This document shows, piece after piece, positions 11,440 through 22,825 of a stretch of DNA of 64,000 nt. The notes under the pieces were generated by a model. It ran no database searches. It was not told the origin of the DNA and was given only the letters and a program-made list of their open reading frames with translations. The stretch's first letter is position 1, and each line of letters starts with the position of its first letter. The stretch is taken from the NCBI GenBank assembly GCA_036898135.1, contig CM072526.1, forward strand, positions 55,256,329-55,320,328, written 5' to 3'. Both the position numbers and the translations under genes were made by a program. Source of the DNA: Oncomelania hupensis (lineage: Eukaryota > Mollusca > Gastropoda > Littorinimorpha > Pomatiopsidae).

Positions 11440-12226
11440 CAGTGGAACCTCTCACAACGACCCCCCTCTATAACGACTCCCCCGCTACAACGACCCATTT
11501 TATTTTAACCGATGTATTTCCTTATATTGCTGTCATCAGTATAGCGACTCCCTCGCTATAACGTCTAACGACCGATCTTTGCAGACCGTATAGCGACTTT
11601 CTCGGCATGACTGCACAATAAAAACTGTCTACGATCTTGTTCAGCACAGTCAGACAGGTACCTATATGTGACACGCCAGCCGATAAAATAATCTTCTATA
11701 AGTTTGACGTCATCTTGTAACGTCACATTCTAGATTCTACTCGTTTGGGGTTTGCATTTCACTTTATTCACATCACGAGCGCGGCACTGAGAAGAAGCAA
11801 AGAAAGCGTGATGGGATGATGGAGTCTACAAAGAAAAGAAAATTTTTATCTCTGGAAGATCGAGTTAATGTTGTAAACAGACACAAAAAGGAGAGACTGC
11901 CATTGCGATCGCAAAGAGTCTTAAAGTTGGAAAAACACAAATTCAAGGAATTATCCGAGACAAAGATGACATTCTTAAAAGGTGGGAAAGTGGTTATAAT
12001 GCCGATCGTACGCGATCAAAACGGAGGAAGACAACATACTCGGAAGTAAATGAGAAAGTTTGGGATTGGTTTCTGGATGCTAGAAGAAAGAATATTCTGA
12101 TCACTGGCAAATTGATTCAAGAAAAGGCCATTATGCTCTCTGTAAAGACCCTCTCTATAAAGACCCCTCTCTATAAAGACCGATTTTTGTCAACATTTTC
12201 AAGGTCGTTGTAGAGAGGTTCCACTG
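11440..12226 (+). mobile_element. Tigger/pogo-like element, internally deleted
   Basis: Inverted ends CAGTGGAACCTCTC and GAGAGGTTCCACTG are flanked by TA, as in pogo/Tigger elements of the Tc1/mariner superfamily. The matching empty site is seen near 56714 (ggttattaatattgaac), which confirms both boundaries. The element keeps only the N-terminal part of a transposase gene. Confidence 0.9.
11816..12140 (+). pseudogene. Tigger-like transposase N-terminus, frameshifted
   Basis: The first frame reads STKKRKFLSLEDRVNVVNRH, like the psq-type helix-turn-helix of CENP-B/Tigger transposases. After a frameshift near 11900 the other frame continues (AIAKSLKVGKTQIQGIIRDK, then VWDWFLDARRKNI) into the second helix-turn-helix. 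The DDE catalytic region is missing, so the element cannot move itself. Confidence 0.75.
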
Positions 12227-13655
12227 TATTGAACTGATGCATGATAGATATCATTTAGACACACATATTATACAAATTTGGTCATCCTCACTCTAAGAAG
12301 GTCACAGGACCTGTCCAAGTAGGTTAGTATATGTACTTTGAAATTATGTTAACCATAAACTATGAGAGATATAAAGCCCAAGTTTGTTGTATTTAAAGAT
12401 GATAGATCGATCTTTCATAAATGTTACGTCTTGGTTGATCTTGAAGGTCAGGGTCATTTTAGGCCTTGCAAAAACATACAAAAAATAGGTCATCATACAG
12501 TGGAGTGGCTGTTTGTTTAACCCATATGTAGAAACATTGTGCCCTGTGGTTTCGGGCACGGAATAGAATAGAATATACCTAACGTTTCCCGGAGTGTCGT
12601 AATAGGCAACTAACAGGGGTAATGTCAGCATGCCATCACTGGGCGAAAGTCTTCTACACAGAAGTCACCGGCCAGGACGGAGGAACCTCATGTTACTACA
12701 GGTTCAACAACCATGTGCTCGGGGCCAAGGCGAGCCACACTGTACTCATGGATTTCGGCTGTGGCCAACAGCCTGGAGAGGATAGAGTCCTGCCGGGTCT
12801 TTCTTGCCCAAGACACATGATGAAAAGAACCACTTTTTTCTTACAGGATCGGTCGTCGCCTGCATCATCAACCGAGCCTTCTGTTGGCCACCAGAACAGA
12901 GGTGATAAGTGTGCTACTGATGGACAACTTAGCAAGATCCGCACGAGAGAAGAACTTTCCCACGAGCTGGACCACTATCAAAAAGGCTGGAAAGACCTAT
13001 GTGAAGCAACGACCGACAAGCCCCCACGGGCTCGGCTCCGCGTGCCGGGGGTGGACCCCAAGCCTCTCTCTGGCTGGGTGACCAAGTTGCCTACCCCTTT
13101 TTCTTCTCTTTTATCTCGTTTCTGTCTTATTGGTCCTTTCACCTATATTCTCTTCACCCATAAATTCTCCCTGTATACTGTGCAGTTTTGACTCCCTTTC
13201 TTCTGCCTTACCGGACTTTCCCTGTCTTCCTTTTCCCCATCATTCCTTCTTTGTCTACCCTTCCTTTTCTCTGTGGCCTTCTTTTGGCCCCCTGCGTTTG
13301 CCGTGCAGGGCAACCCGTGTCGGGGGAGAATGGGATCCTGGAGGTTGAGGTCACTGAGGGACTGCGGTCCCTCACACTAACACACCTCTTTGGCCCGGAC
13401 TTCTCCTAGACGGGAGGCTGGCGTGGCCCGCGTCAGTCAAGCGGCTGGTCGTGTATTGCCCTAGCTCTGCTAGAAGGCTGCGGCTCATGGGTCAAACTTG
13501 AACAATACCGTAGTGGCAGTGCGGGACTGTCTGGGTGTAATATCCCCCCTGTAGCCCTGGTGCGTTCCCTTGCTGGATTTTCCGCTTGGACGCATCCCCT
13601 TGTTGGACTCCGTGGTGGGTGGGGAGCAGGGGGGATGAATTAACAAACTTAAAAC

Positions 13656-15074
13656 ATGGCATCCACCAAAAAACAAAAACGAACTTATGACGGACGGGAC
13701 AAAGATATTGGACTTGATTCTGACAGCGACACTGAAACTCGACACACAGCCAAGGAATCTGGCCTTCTCAAAACATGGCCTCGCTTTCTGATCGTTAAGA
13801 TGACAAACGAAAGCCAAAAGATTTCCCCTTTTGTCGTGGAAAAGTGGTTCGAGGGAGTATCCCGCCAAATCAAGGATATTAAACGACAACGAGATGGTAG
13901 TTTTTTAGTGGACTGCCCCACAGAAAAGACTTCGGAACAATTGAGATCCAGAGATGGCACCAAGTTGGAGCTAGGTAGCAGAGTGTTTGACGTGAGCGTG
14001 AGTTGTCACCGCACACTCAACTCCTCCAAAGGAGTTGTGAGGTCGTCCCAGTTTGCTGGTCTGTCTGAGACCGAAATAAGAGATGGCTTGGCTAAGCAGG
14101 GAGTGACTGAGGTACATAGGGTCATGCGAAAAGACAAGGACGGAAACAGACTACCCACCAATACTCTGTTTCTGACCTTTTGCACCCCTGAAGCTCCAAA
14201 AAGAGTTATTGTGTGTTATGAAAGTATTCCTGTTTCCGTGTTTGTTCCTTCGCCACTACGCTGTTTTAAGTGCCAGAGGTATGGACATGGTAGCACGGCA
14301 TGCAAAAACATGCCGACCTGTTTCAGGTGCGGGGGGGATTTTCATGGTGAACAGTGCGGTAATGCTCCACAGTGCTTTAATTGCAAGGGAGACCATCCTG
14401 CATCTTCCAAATCTTGCCCTGCTTGGATTAGGGAGGCTGAGATCCAAAAAATCAGATCCCGAGACAAATGCTCCTTTCCAGAGGCGAGAAAACGGTATGA
14501 GCTTCTCAACCCATGTGACACAAACAAACCGAGTTTTGCTAAAGTGGCCTCCACAGACACTTTGCCAGACATGCTCAAATCCATCTCATCCATGATCTCT
14601 GTTGCTAACAATTCTGATTTAGGATCGCTCCTGAGCTCTCTGAAAACCTTAACACAATCGTTAGAGAAACGTCTGTTGGATAGTGAGAATAAGGAGAGAG
14701 TTAGTGTTGCCCCTGGTAACCAGCAGTGGTCCACCACAAGCAGGCCGACTTCCACTGCGACAGTGCCACCTCCGGCGGCCGCGTCGAAAGCCGTTGCCAC
14801 ACCTCTGCACCCTGTTCCGCCTTCGGGGCAGGGGCGGACGTCTGGTTCGCGACCTCCCTCCACATCACCCCATCGGGGTCGAACCCATTCGGCTGGGGTC
14901 GCACAGCGTTCGTCGAGTTCGAAGTCCTCTTCAAGGACTGACAATAAGTCAAGACCATTGTCTTCCAAAAAAGACGCTCATTCGAACCGTTTCGCCTCCC
15001 TGGAGGTAGAATCAGTTGACATGGAGGAGTCACCTTCACAGGAGGCAACACCTCCATCTACAGCTAAAAAATAA
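13656..15074 (+). CDS. LINE ORF1, gag-like zinc-knuckle protein
   Basis: This is an intact 472-codon frame. The N-terminal half has an RRM-like region. Three CCHC-type knuckles follow at about residues 203-255 (CFKCQRYGHGSTAC, CFRCGGDFHGEQC, CFNCKGDHPASSKSC). The tail is a Ser/Pro/Arg-rich basic region. Such proteins bind LINE RNA in the ribonucleoprotein particle. ORF2 starts about 35-60 bp downstream, the usual arrangement for bicistronic LINEs. The intact frame next to a broken ORF2 suggests a relatively young insertion. Confidence 0.85.
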   Translation: MASTKKQKRTYDGRDKDIGLDSDSDTETRHTAKESGLLKTWPRFLIVKMTNESQKISPFVVEKWFEGVSRQIKDIKRQRDGSFLVDCPTEKTSEQLRSRDGTKLELGSRVFDVSVSCHRTLNSSKGVVRSSQFAGLSETEIRDGLAKQGVTEVHRVMRKDKDGNRLPTNTLFLTFCTPEAPKRVIVCYESIPVSVFVPSPLRCFKCQRYGHGSTACKNMPTCFRCGGDFHGEQCGNAPQCFNCKGDHPASSKSCPAWIREAEIQKIRSRDKCSFPEARKRYELLNPCDTNKPSFAKVASTDTLPDMLKSISSMISVANNSDLGSLLSSLKTLTQSLEKRLLDSENKERVSVAPGNQQWSTTSRPTSTATVPPPAAASKAVATPLHPVPPSGQGRTSGSRPPSTSPHRGRTHSAGVAQRSSSSKSSSRTDNKSRPLSSKKDAHSNRFASLEVESVDMEESPSQEATPPSTAKK

Positions 15075-15135
15075 TCTATTATAATTAAGGAGAAACTTTT
15101 AACATTGATTGAAATGTAACATACTCCTTTTATTT

Positions 15136-18100
15136 ATTTCTACTATGACCTTTTTAATACAGTGGAACATTAGGGGGCTTAAAGCCAACTACGAACAGTT
15201 GCTCCTACTTTCTAAAACTCGACCAAGCTTACTGTGTCTACAGGAAACTCTTCTGAGCCCTGATAAAATACTTCAGTTATCTGGATACTCTTGCTTGCAG
15301 TCCAATGTTTCTCGTGGGAACGCTTTATGTGTTCGTTCAGACATTTTATTTAGCCCAGTTACATTGACCACACCCCTGGAGGCGATTGCTGCTCGAGTAT
15401 CTTTCCAAAAAACTGTAACAGTCTGCTCCTTATATTTGTCCCCTTCCAAAACCATTTGCAAAGCTGATTTACTAAACTTGATTGACCAACTTCCATCTCC
15501 CTTCCTGATTGTTGGGGATCTGAATGGCCACTCCCCCAGGATGGGGAAGTGACCATCAGAATCCCCAAGGCAAAATTTTGGAGATTGTTGTTGATGACCT
15601 CAACCTTTGCATTTTGAATTCGGGTTCCCCTACGTATTGTAACCATTTAGGAAAATTTTCTAATTTAGACCTGGCCATCTGTGACCCCTCTCTTTTTTTG
15701 GACCTGGATTGGAAACCTCATACGGATCTCTGTGGGAGTGATCATTTTCCAATTTTTCTAACGTTTCTAGAAGATCAATCTGAGGAGCCCCAAAAGCGCT
15801 GGAATTTCAAAAAAGCAAATTGGGACCAATTTGGACACTCCGCAGCTTGTCGAATTACCACTGACATTCTCAATTCCGAAGATCCAGCTTTGGCATTTTC
15901 TAATATCCTAATAGAATGTGCTTCCGAAAATATACCCAAAACATCTATAAAAGCAGTGCCCCGAAGACCCCTTGGTTTGATGAAGAATGCAAGACTCTTC
16001 ATCATCAAAGGAAGCAGGCCCAACGGAGTTTCTTTCGAAATCCTACAGCTGAAAATAAACTTAATCATCAGAAACTACGAGCCAAAACTAGATATATCTT
16101 TAAACTAAAAAGGCGTCTATCATGGAAAACCTTCTGTTCCAAACTTCGTACCAAAACCTCTCCCAAAACAGTTTGGAAAATTATAAAAAGAATTAAAGGA
16201 AAAAACTCCAAAGCCGTGATCCAAGGTCTGAAACAACGTGGTCAGATTATCACTGACAGAAAGCAGGTGGCTGACTTGTTAGCCTCTACCATCCATCACA
16301 ATTCTTCATCTGCTCATTATTCCCCCAAATTCCAAAACATCAAAGATAAAAAAGAAAGAGAATCATGTTTTTTTGACACCGATAATTGTGAACCATATAA
16401 CCTCCCATTTTCTATGGAAGAATTGACAGATTCCATCTTGAAATCCAATAACTCTGCTTCTGGCCCTGATGATATTCATTATCAGTTAATTTCGCACCTA
16501 CCTAAAGATTCCCTTAGAATTCTCTTGGCTGTGTTTAATCATATCTGGTCTTCTGGTTCCTTTCCCCCATCTTGGCGAGAAGCCGTAATTGTTCCAATAC
16601 CTAAACCTGGAAAGGATCACTCTGACCCAAACAACTACAGGCCTATTGCCCTTACAAGTTGTTTGTGCAAAACTATGGAAAGAATGATCTATGAGCGTTT
16701 GATGTGGCAGTTAGAATCCATTAATGCTCTTGATGTCACTCAGTGTGGTTTCCGCAAAAACAGGAGCACTTCAGATCATCTCGTTCGATTCGAGTCATTC
16801 GTCAGAAACGCGTTGGTTAACGGCGAACATGTTGTTTCTGTGTTGTTTGATCTAGAAAAGGCTTATGACACGACTTGGAAGTTCGGGATTCTAAAAGATC
16901 TAGAACAGCTAGGCTTCTGCGGGAACTTACCCATTTTTATAGAAAACTTTTTAACCGATAGAAAGTTTCAGATCCGACTTGGTTCCACTTTATCAGAATC
17001 TTTTGAGCAGGAGATGGGTGTCCCTCAGGGTAGCATTTTATCTCCTCTTTTGTTTAATGTTAAGATCAACAACATAGGTCAAAACGTCAAATATGACATA
17101 GATAAATCCTTGTTTGTTGATGATTTCTCCATCTCGGCTAAGGGTAAAACCTTGGCTGGGGTGGAGCGTCAACTTCAGCTTTGCATAGATAAAATTCAGG
17201 GGTGGGTAGAAGACAACGGCTTTCAATTTTCGCTTTCAAAAACCGAATGCATTCATTTTCATCGCAAACAGAACCAGGTTTTGAACCCCTCTCTCCATGT
17301 TTATGACCAACCCATCAAAGTTTCTAAACAAGTAAAATTGTTGGGCATTATTTTTGACAGCAAATTTACTTTTCTGCCGCATATTAAATACCTGAGGGAC
17401 AGCTGCCAAAAAGGTCTTAACGTTTTGAAAGTTATCAGCCACACAGACTGGGGAGCAGACAAGCAAACTTTGCTCCTCCTCTATCGTTCTCTAGTACGCT
17501 CTAAATTGGATTATGGTAGCATCGTATATGGTTCTGCTAGGAAAGCCTATTTGAAAGCCTTGGATCCAATCCACCATCAAGGTCTTCGGATCTGTCTGGG
17601 GGCGTTTCACACTTCACCGAAGGAAAGTCTTTACGCTGAAGCTGGCGAACCTCCCTTGGATATCCGCAGGCTCCAGCTCGCCATGAATTATTTCCTCAAA
17701 CTTAAAGCAAATCCTGAAAATCCCGCTTATGATTGTGTTTTAAACCCGTTATTTACACTTAAATACTCCAACAAACCGACAGAAATTCCTCCTTTTGGTA
17801 TCAGAATACGTCCTCACTTTGACACTGCAGGCATAGATGTTGACTCTGTTAATGATGATCAATTGCTAACTGTACTTCCACCTTGGAACCTCCTCAACCC
17901 CATTATCAACTTCGCTCTTACATCCTTCAAAAAGACCGAAACATCTGAAACTGTCTATAAGCAACTTTATCTCGAACAATGTTCATTGTATAAAGGATAT
18001 GAAAAACTTTTTACAGACGGGTCGAAGAAAGGAGACTCTTGCTGCTGCGTCGGTCTCTGGGAGACACCTAGATCAGCCTTTGCAACAGCGTTTACCTGAT

Positions 18101-18817
18101 TGTTGTTCTGTTTTTACAGCTGAGCTTAAGGCAATTCATCTAGCTCTGAAACAGGCTTTTCAATCCAAAAGAACCTCGTTTTTAATCATGTCTGATTCAC
18201 TGTCAGCACTTCAAGCTCTTTCCACTAGAAAGATCTCGCACCCTTTTCTGGTTGAGATCCATGACCTCCACACACAACTTGTTTCTAAGGGTAAAAAGAT
18301 AGTTTTTATGTGGGTACCTAGTCACATGGGCATCCGCGGCAATATTGCAGTGGACAAAGCGGCTAAAGAAGCTCTACATCTAGATTTCCCTTCAGAGATT
18401 TTCCAGTTTGTTCCATACTCTGACCTGCGTTGTATGACTGGATCTTATTGTAAACGGCTGGGGCAGACTGAATGGTCTAATCAAATCAATAACAAACTAT
18501 TTCAAATTCTTCCAGATTTGTCAGCTTCTTTGCCTAACTTTGCATCCACCCGCAAAGAAAAAACTGTTTTGGCCCGCCTTCATATTGGACATACTTATAT
18601 CACTCATAATTTCCTTTTAAAAGGAGAAGAACCACCATGGTGCTTTGCATGTGACAAATCCCTTTCTGTTCGCCATTTTCTGTCTGAATGTGCTGATTTG
18701 ATCGATGAAAGAGAAAGATGTTTTGGTTCAATGCCTTTTAATGAGATTTTTAAAGTATGCAATGGTCAACACTTGTTCCAGTTTTTACATGATGTGGGAT
18801 TGTTTTATCGCATTTAA
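15136..18817 (+). pseudogene. LINE ORF2: endonuclease-RT-RNase H, frameshifted
   Basis: The endonuclease begins MTFLIQWNIRGLKANYEQLL and keeps LCLQET and VGDLNGHS. The reverse transcriptase core spans about 16400-17520 with MGVPQGSILSPLLF and an FVDD active-site box near 17114-17125 in place of YADD. RNase H residues are seen in FTDGSK, AELKAI, MSDSLSAL and WVPSHMGIRGN. A C-terminal CCHC-like motif (CFACDKSLSVRHFLSEC) ends the protein. Frame breaks lie near 15540 (one extra base), near 15950, and at about 18038, where the copy at 39850 has two extra bases (ag). It is therefore not functional as read. Confidence 0.85.
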
Positions 18818-19908
18818 GTCATATCCTCTTATTTGGTATTCTTGGTTGAGTTTAATTAGACTGATTTTATTTACATCTTTTATCATATTTAAATGTTAAC
18901 AGTTTAGTCTGATTTTACCTAATTTTCTGTGGTCCTGATTCGGCTCTTGGCAGTCCGCTGGACCCTATAAGCACTGAATATCTATCTATCTATCTTTGCA
19001 TCCACCCGCAAAGAAGAAACTGTTTTGGCCCGCCTTCATATTGGACATACTTATATCACTCATAATTTCCTTTTAAAAGGAGAAGAACCACCATGGTGCT
19101 TTGCATGTGACAAATCCCTTTCTGTTCGCCATTTTCTGTCTGAATGTGCTGATTTGATCGATGAAAGAGAAAGATGTTTTGGTTCAATGCCTTTTAATGA
19201 GATTTTTAAAGTATGCAATGGTCAACACTTGTTCCAGTTTTTACATGATGTGGGATTGTTTTATCGCATTTAAGTCATATCCTCTTATTTGGTATTCTTG
19301 GTTGAGTTTAATTAGAATGATTTTATTTACATCTTTTATCATATTTAAATGTTAACAGTTTAGTCTGATTTTACCTAATTTTCTGTGGTCCTGATTCGGC
19401 TCTTGGCAGTCCGCTGGACCCTATAAGCACTGAATATCTATCTATCTATCTTTGCATCCACCCGCAAAGAAGAAACTGTTTTGGCCCGCCTTCATATTGG
19501 ACATACTTATATCACTCATAATTTCCTTTTAAAAGGAGAAGAACCACCATGGTGCTTTGCATGTGACAAATCCCTTTCTGTTCGCCATTTTCTGTCTGAA
19601 TGTGCTGATTTGATTGATGAAAGAGAAAGATGTTTTGGTTCAATGCCTTTTAATGAGATTTTTAAAGTATGCAATGGTCAACACTTGTTCCAGTTTTTAC
19701 ATGATGTGGGATTGTTTTATCGCATCTAAGTCATATCCTCTTATATGGTATTCTTGGTTGAGTTTAATTAGACTGATTTTATTTACATCTTTTATCATAT
19801 TTAAATGTTAACAGTTTAGTCTGATTTTACCTAATTTTCTGTGGTCCTGATTCGGCTCTTGGCAGTCCGCTGGACCCTATAAGCACTGAATATCTATCTA
19901 TCTATCTA
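18539..19908 (+). repeat. Three tandem 456-bp copies of the LINE 3' end
   Basis: The sequence from tttgcatccacccgc through the ORF2 stop, 3' UTR and (TATC)n tail occurs at 18539-18994, 18995-19450 and 19451-19908. Copies 2 and 3 share a variant (aagaag) absent from copy 1. Each extra copy starts at the same base directly after a TATC tail. The target-site duplication lies outside all three. Confidence 0.95.
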
Positions 19909-20769
19909 ACGACCGACAAAGGCCACAAGCTTTATTTCAGTGGGAGAGATGACGGGCACGAATACGGAGTTGGATTCTTGGTCCACAAAGACATTCGCCC
20001 AGTCTCCAGTAGACTCATTACCATCCGTCTGAGAGCAGCCCCTTTGAACATCACCATTATCCAGACCTATGCCCCAATATCAGACCATGAGGACAGCGAA
20101 GTGGAGGATTTCTATGAACATCTACAGGCTATCCTTGACCAAGTGCCGAAGAAGGACATAGTCATAGCGCAAGGTGACTGGAATGCCAAGGTTGGCCAAG
20201 ATGCGCACCACAACTGGGGAGACACATATGGACCCCACTGCAACAACGAGACAAATGACAAGGGTCTAAGACTCTTAAAGTTTGCCAGACACAATAATCT
20301 GATACTGGCAAACATGCTTGGTCTCCACAAAAACTCCAAACGATGGACATGGCACAATCCGAGCGGGGAGCATCACAACCAGATAGACTACATCATGGTC
20401 AAGAAACGCTTCAGATCAAGCATCAACATTGGCAGAACTTGCCTTTTTCCAGCAGCAGACATTGGAAGTGACCACGATCTCGTGATGAGATCCTTCTGGC
20501 TCCACTTGAAGAGAGTAAACACAGCAAAGTGCACCAGACTGAAGTTTGATCTGGACAAACTGCAAGACCAGGAGGTGGCAGAAATATTCCAATCCACAAT
20601 TGGAGGGAAATTTACACCAATGCTCATTTTGGGAGCTGGTGAAAGACCACCACCTTCAAATCAGCAGGGACAGATGCTGCCAATGAGATCCTTGGCAAGC
20701 ACCGCCCAAAGAAGAAACTGTGGATCACACCTGAACTTATGGACCTTTGTGATAAACGAAGAGAGATGA
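19909..20769 (+). pseudogene. RTE-like LINE endonuclease, 3' part
   Basis: The frame reads VGFLVHKDIRP, TYAPISDHED, AQGDWNAKVGQD, HNQIDYIMV and DIGSDHDLV, the CFDP2-like apurinic endonuclease core with GDWNA, DYI and SDHDLV catalytic boxes. It joins the N-terminal part upstream of 13019 in frame. A stop follows at about 20767 where related copies continue. Confidence 0.8.
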
Positions 20770-20863
20770 AAAATAAAAAGAGCACCTCATAGGGAGCTGA
20801 TGCGTACCAAAAAATCAGCAATGACATCTGAAAAGGCATGCGCACAGCAATGGAAAACTATAT

Positions 20864-21295
20864 GTCGCGGAAAGGGAGGCGACTGGTTGAGGCTTGGGAG
20901 AGAAATTGTCTACCTTGAATTTCTTGGCTAGACTAGCCTTGGGTGGCTCCTGCTGTGCAGAATCCATTGGGGATGCCATTGGGTTATGCAGGACAAGGCG
21001 ACACGACATTTGTTCTCCACGGCTGACCATTCGCCTTCTGCTTTTGGTGGTGAGCGGGACTACATTGTCGGCAGGCATTTTATGCAAGTTGGTGGCAGCG
21101 ACTTTGCAGCGAAGCGTTGTGGCACTGTTAGCTGGCAACCTGGTTTACTACCAACCGCGCTTCACCGCCTTGCAGGGCAAATATTTGTATGTCCCTCTTT
21201 TGGGGGATAAATGAAAATAACAGCTGGGGTTGGGCCGTGTTCTCAAAGGTTGGTGGCCGAGAGACGGGAGTCAAATACTCCACTCGATTACATAT
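20864..21295. mobile_element. Unclassified 430-bp insertion in LINE
   Basis: The LINE copy on the minus strand at 33630-35795 is continuous across this point. Here about 430 bp beginning gtcgcggaaaggg are inserted with a short tatat-like duplication on both sides. No open frame or inverted repeat is recognised. Confidence 0.5.
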
Positions 21296-21378
21296 AGAAG
21301 ATTAATGCTAGGAAATAGAGAACAGTCTGAACAAGAACAACAGCAAGATGGCCTACCAGACTGTGGAGCGGCTGACAA

Positions 21379-22047
21379 GTGTTAAACAGCCCATGGACCC
21401 AGTCGCTTGTCATCACTCTTCCCAAAATGGGTAACCTTCAGGAGTGTGAAAATTACTGCACCATCAGCCTCATCAGTCATCCCAGCAAGGTTCTCCTGAA
21501 AATTATACTCAACAGGTTGAAACCCCAAGCAGCTGAACAAATTATAGCTGAAGAACAAGCAGGATTCAGGGCAGGAAGAAGTACTATTGAACAGATTTTC
21601 AACCTCAGAATAATCTGCGAGAAATACCTACAGCACTAACATCTATATATGTGTTTGTAGACTTCAAGAAAGCGTTTGACCGAGTCTGACATGCAGCTCT
21701 GTGGGCATAGCAGCCCTAAAATTAATGAAATCATCAAAAGCTTATATGACAAGACTACCAGTGCAGTCCTCCACAACAGCGCCTTCGGAAAATGGTTCAG
21801 AACAACAATCGATTTGCATCAAGGATGCATGCTCTCTCAACCTCTTGAACATCTTGCTGGAGCGCACCAGCATGATGACATGCTCACAGTGATGAAGAAA
21901 CAGAAACTCCAATGGGATGGCCATGTCACCAGATCATCAGACCTTGCAAAGACCATTCTGCAAGGCATGGAGCAAACTAAAGAGGCAGAAGAAGAGGGAG
22001 ACAGAAAAAGAGATGGGGTGACAACATTCAAGAATGGACTGGCTTGA
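21379..22047 (+). pseudogene. RTE-like LINE reverse transcriptase remnants
   Basis: Fragments read VITLPKMGNLQECENYCTIS, EEQAGFRAGRSTIEQIF and, after a gap, a C-terminal part (HVTRSSDLAKTILQG). Compared with the minus-strand copy at 33630-35795, the segment holding FADD is deleted at about 21850. Stops and frame changes are present throughout. Confidence 0.75.
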
Positions 22048-22630
22048 CACTGAGCGAAGCTATGAGGGTTGCTGAAGATAAAGGAAGATGGAGTATGCTG
22101 GTTAAATGATCATCTATGGTGCCACAACGACCTTCGAGTTACGGGATCGTATAGGATAGGATATGATAGAATAGGAACAACATTGGGTTATTTGATCAGA
22201 CATGCATGGATGTCACGTAATGGTCACGGTCATTCCAAGGTCAAAGTCAATGAAGGTCAATGTCATTCCAAGGTCACAGTTTTTTTTGTTACAATACAAC
22301 TTTGCTGTAGTTTATTTGATAGCACATGAGTGTATTTGGAGCTGGAGGTCAAAGTCATCTCAAGGCCAAGAGCATAGACAGATCAAGGTCTGTATTACTT
22401 TGCATTTTAATGCCACCGTTTCATTTTGGTTTTTGGGGGGCAATCATTTTCATGTTAAATATTACTAGTTCCATAAGGAGCATGTGAGTCATATGGGCTT
22501 TGTCCTTCTAGTTATTATTATTATTAGTAGTAGTAGTATTAGGTGTTTTTAGGTTGGAGAACTGGTAGTAGTTGACTTAGTTTTGGGTGCCCGCTGCAGC
22601 CCAGTATATTTTTAGTTTTGTTATTTGCAG

Positions 22631-22825
22631 CGCCAAGGTGAAGATGAGAAGGAGGACGACCCTGACCTCTTGACCTTTGACAATCTGGAATGGGAGGTGG
22701 AGTGCACAGCGGAAGTGTGGAAGACCTTGCGTGACCCTCACCTGACCTTTAACCTCAAGCAGCGCATTGTGCGCAGCATCAAGTTCCTGGCTAGCGGGGA
22801 GTGGCGACCACAGCTGTGTCGTAAG
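22631..22825 (+). CDS. TRANK1-like exon: pre-helicase region
   Basis: The acceptor is gttatttgcag and the donor is CGTAAG|GTCAGT. In phase 0 it reads RQGEDEKEDDPDLLTFDNLE, then WEVECTAEVWKTLRD and ends WRPQLCRK. It joins the acidic exon (10303) in frame. This part precedes the ATP-binding exon and shows no catalytic motif. Its last bases and donor are copied about 50 times downstream, but I chose the first donor because it is nearest and keeps phase. Confidence 0.85.

Larger units (their letters stand above)
13020..19908 (+). mobile_element. I/Nimb-type LINE, near full length, with tandem 3' ends
   Basis: A 12-bp duplication (aacgaccgacaa) flanks the element at 13008-13019 and 19909-19920. 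Inside are a GC-rich 5' UTR, a gag-like ORF1 with zinc knuckles, and an ORF2 with endonuclease, reverse transcriptase and RNase H. The 3' tail is (TATC)n. ORF1 is intact; ORF2 carries frameshifts. An RNase H domain after the reverse transcriptase points to the I superclade, and Nimb-like is my best guess. Confidence 0.85.
12540..22174 (+). mobile_element. RTE-like LINE, split and internally deleted
   Basis: Flanking duplications are gaaacattg (12531-12539) and gaacaacattg (22175-22185). The apurinic endonuclease reading frame runs up to 13019 and resumes at 19909 after removal of the inserted LINE (ELSHELDHYQ before, GHKLYFSGRDD after). The 3' end has ggatagg repeats, shared with the fragments at 28724, 33630 and 63757. 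Deletions remove the catalytic part of the reverse transcriptase, so this copy is dead. Clade assignment is from CFDP2-like endonuclease features and is approximate. Confidence 0.75.
10690..22510 (+). repeat. Interspersed repeat (unknown class), split by nested insertions
   Basis: Left part (10690-12539) and right part (22175-22510) match successive parts of the copy at 55290-57365. They share atttttgcaaatctgtg at the start and gtgagtcatatgggcttt at the end. Between them sit a hAT element, a Tigger-like element and a LINE. Several aaggtca motifs occur. I recognise no coding region or terminal repeat, so the class is unknown. Confidence 0.7.

Noticed and set aside
12622..13191. 189-codon frame as a separate host gene
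   Set aside because: Its last third matches the LINE endonuclease that resumes at 19909, and it runs into the 5' UTR of the inserted LINE.
14342..14968. 208-codon minus-strand frame
   Set aside because: It lies antisense to the zinc-knuckle ORF1, whose motifs establish the + strand frame.
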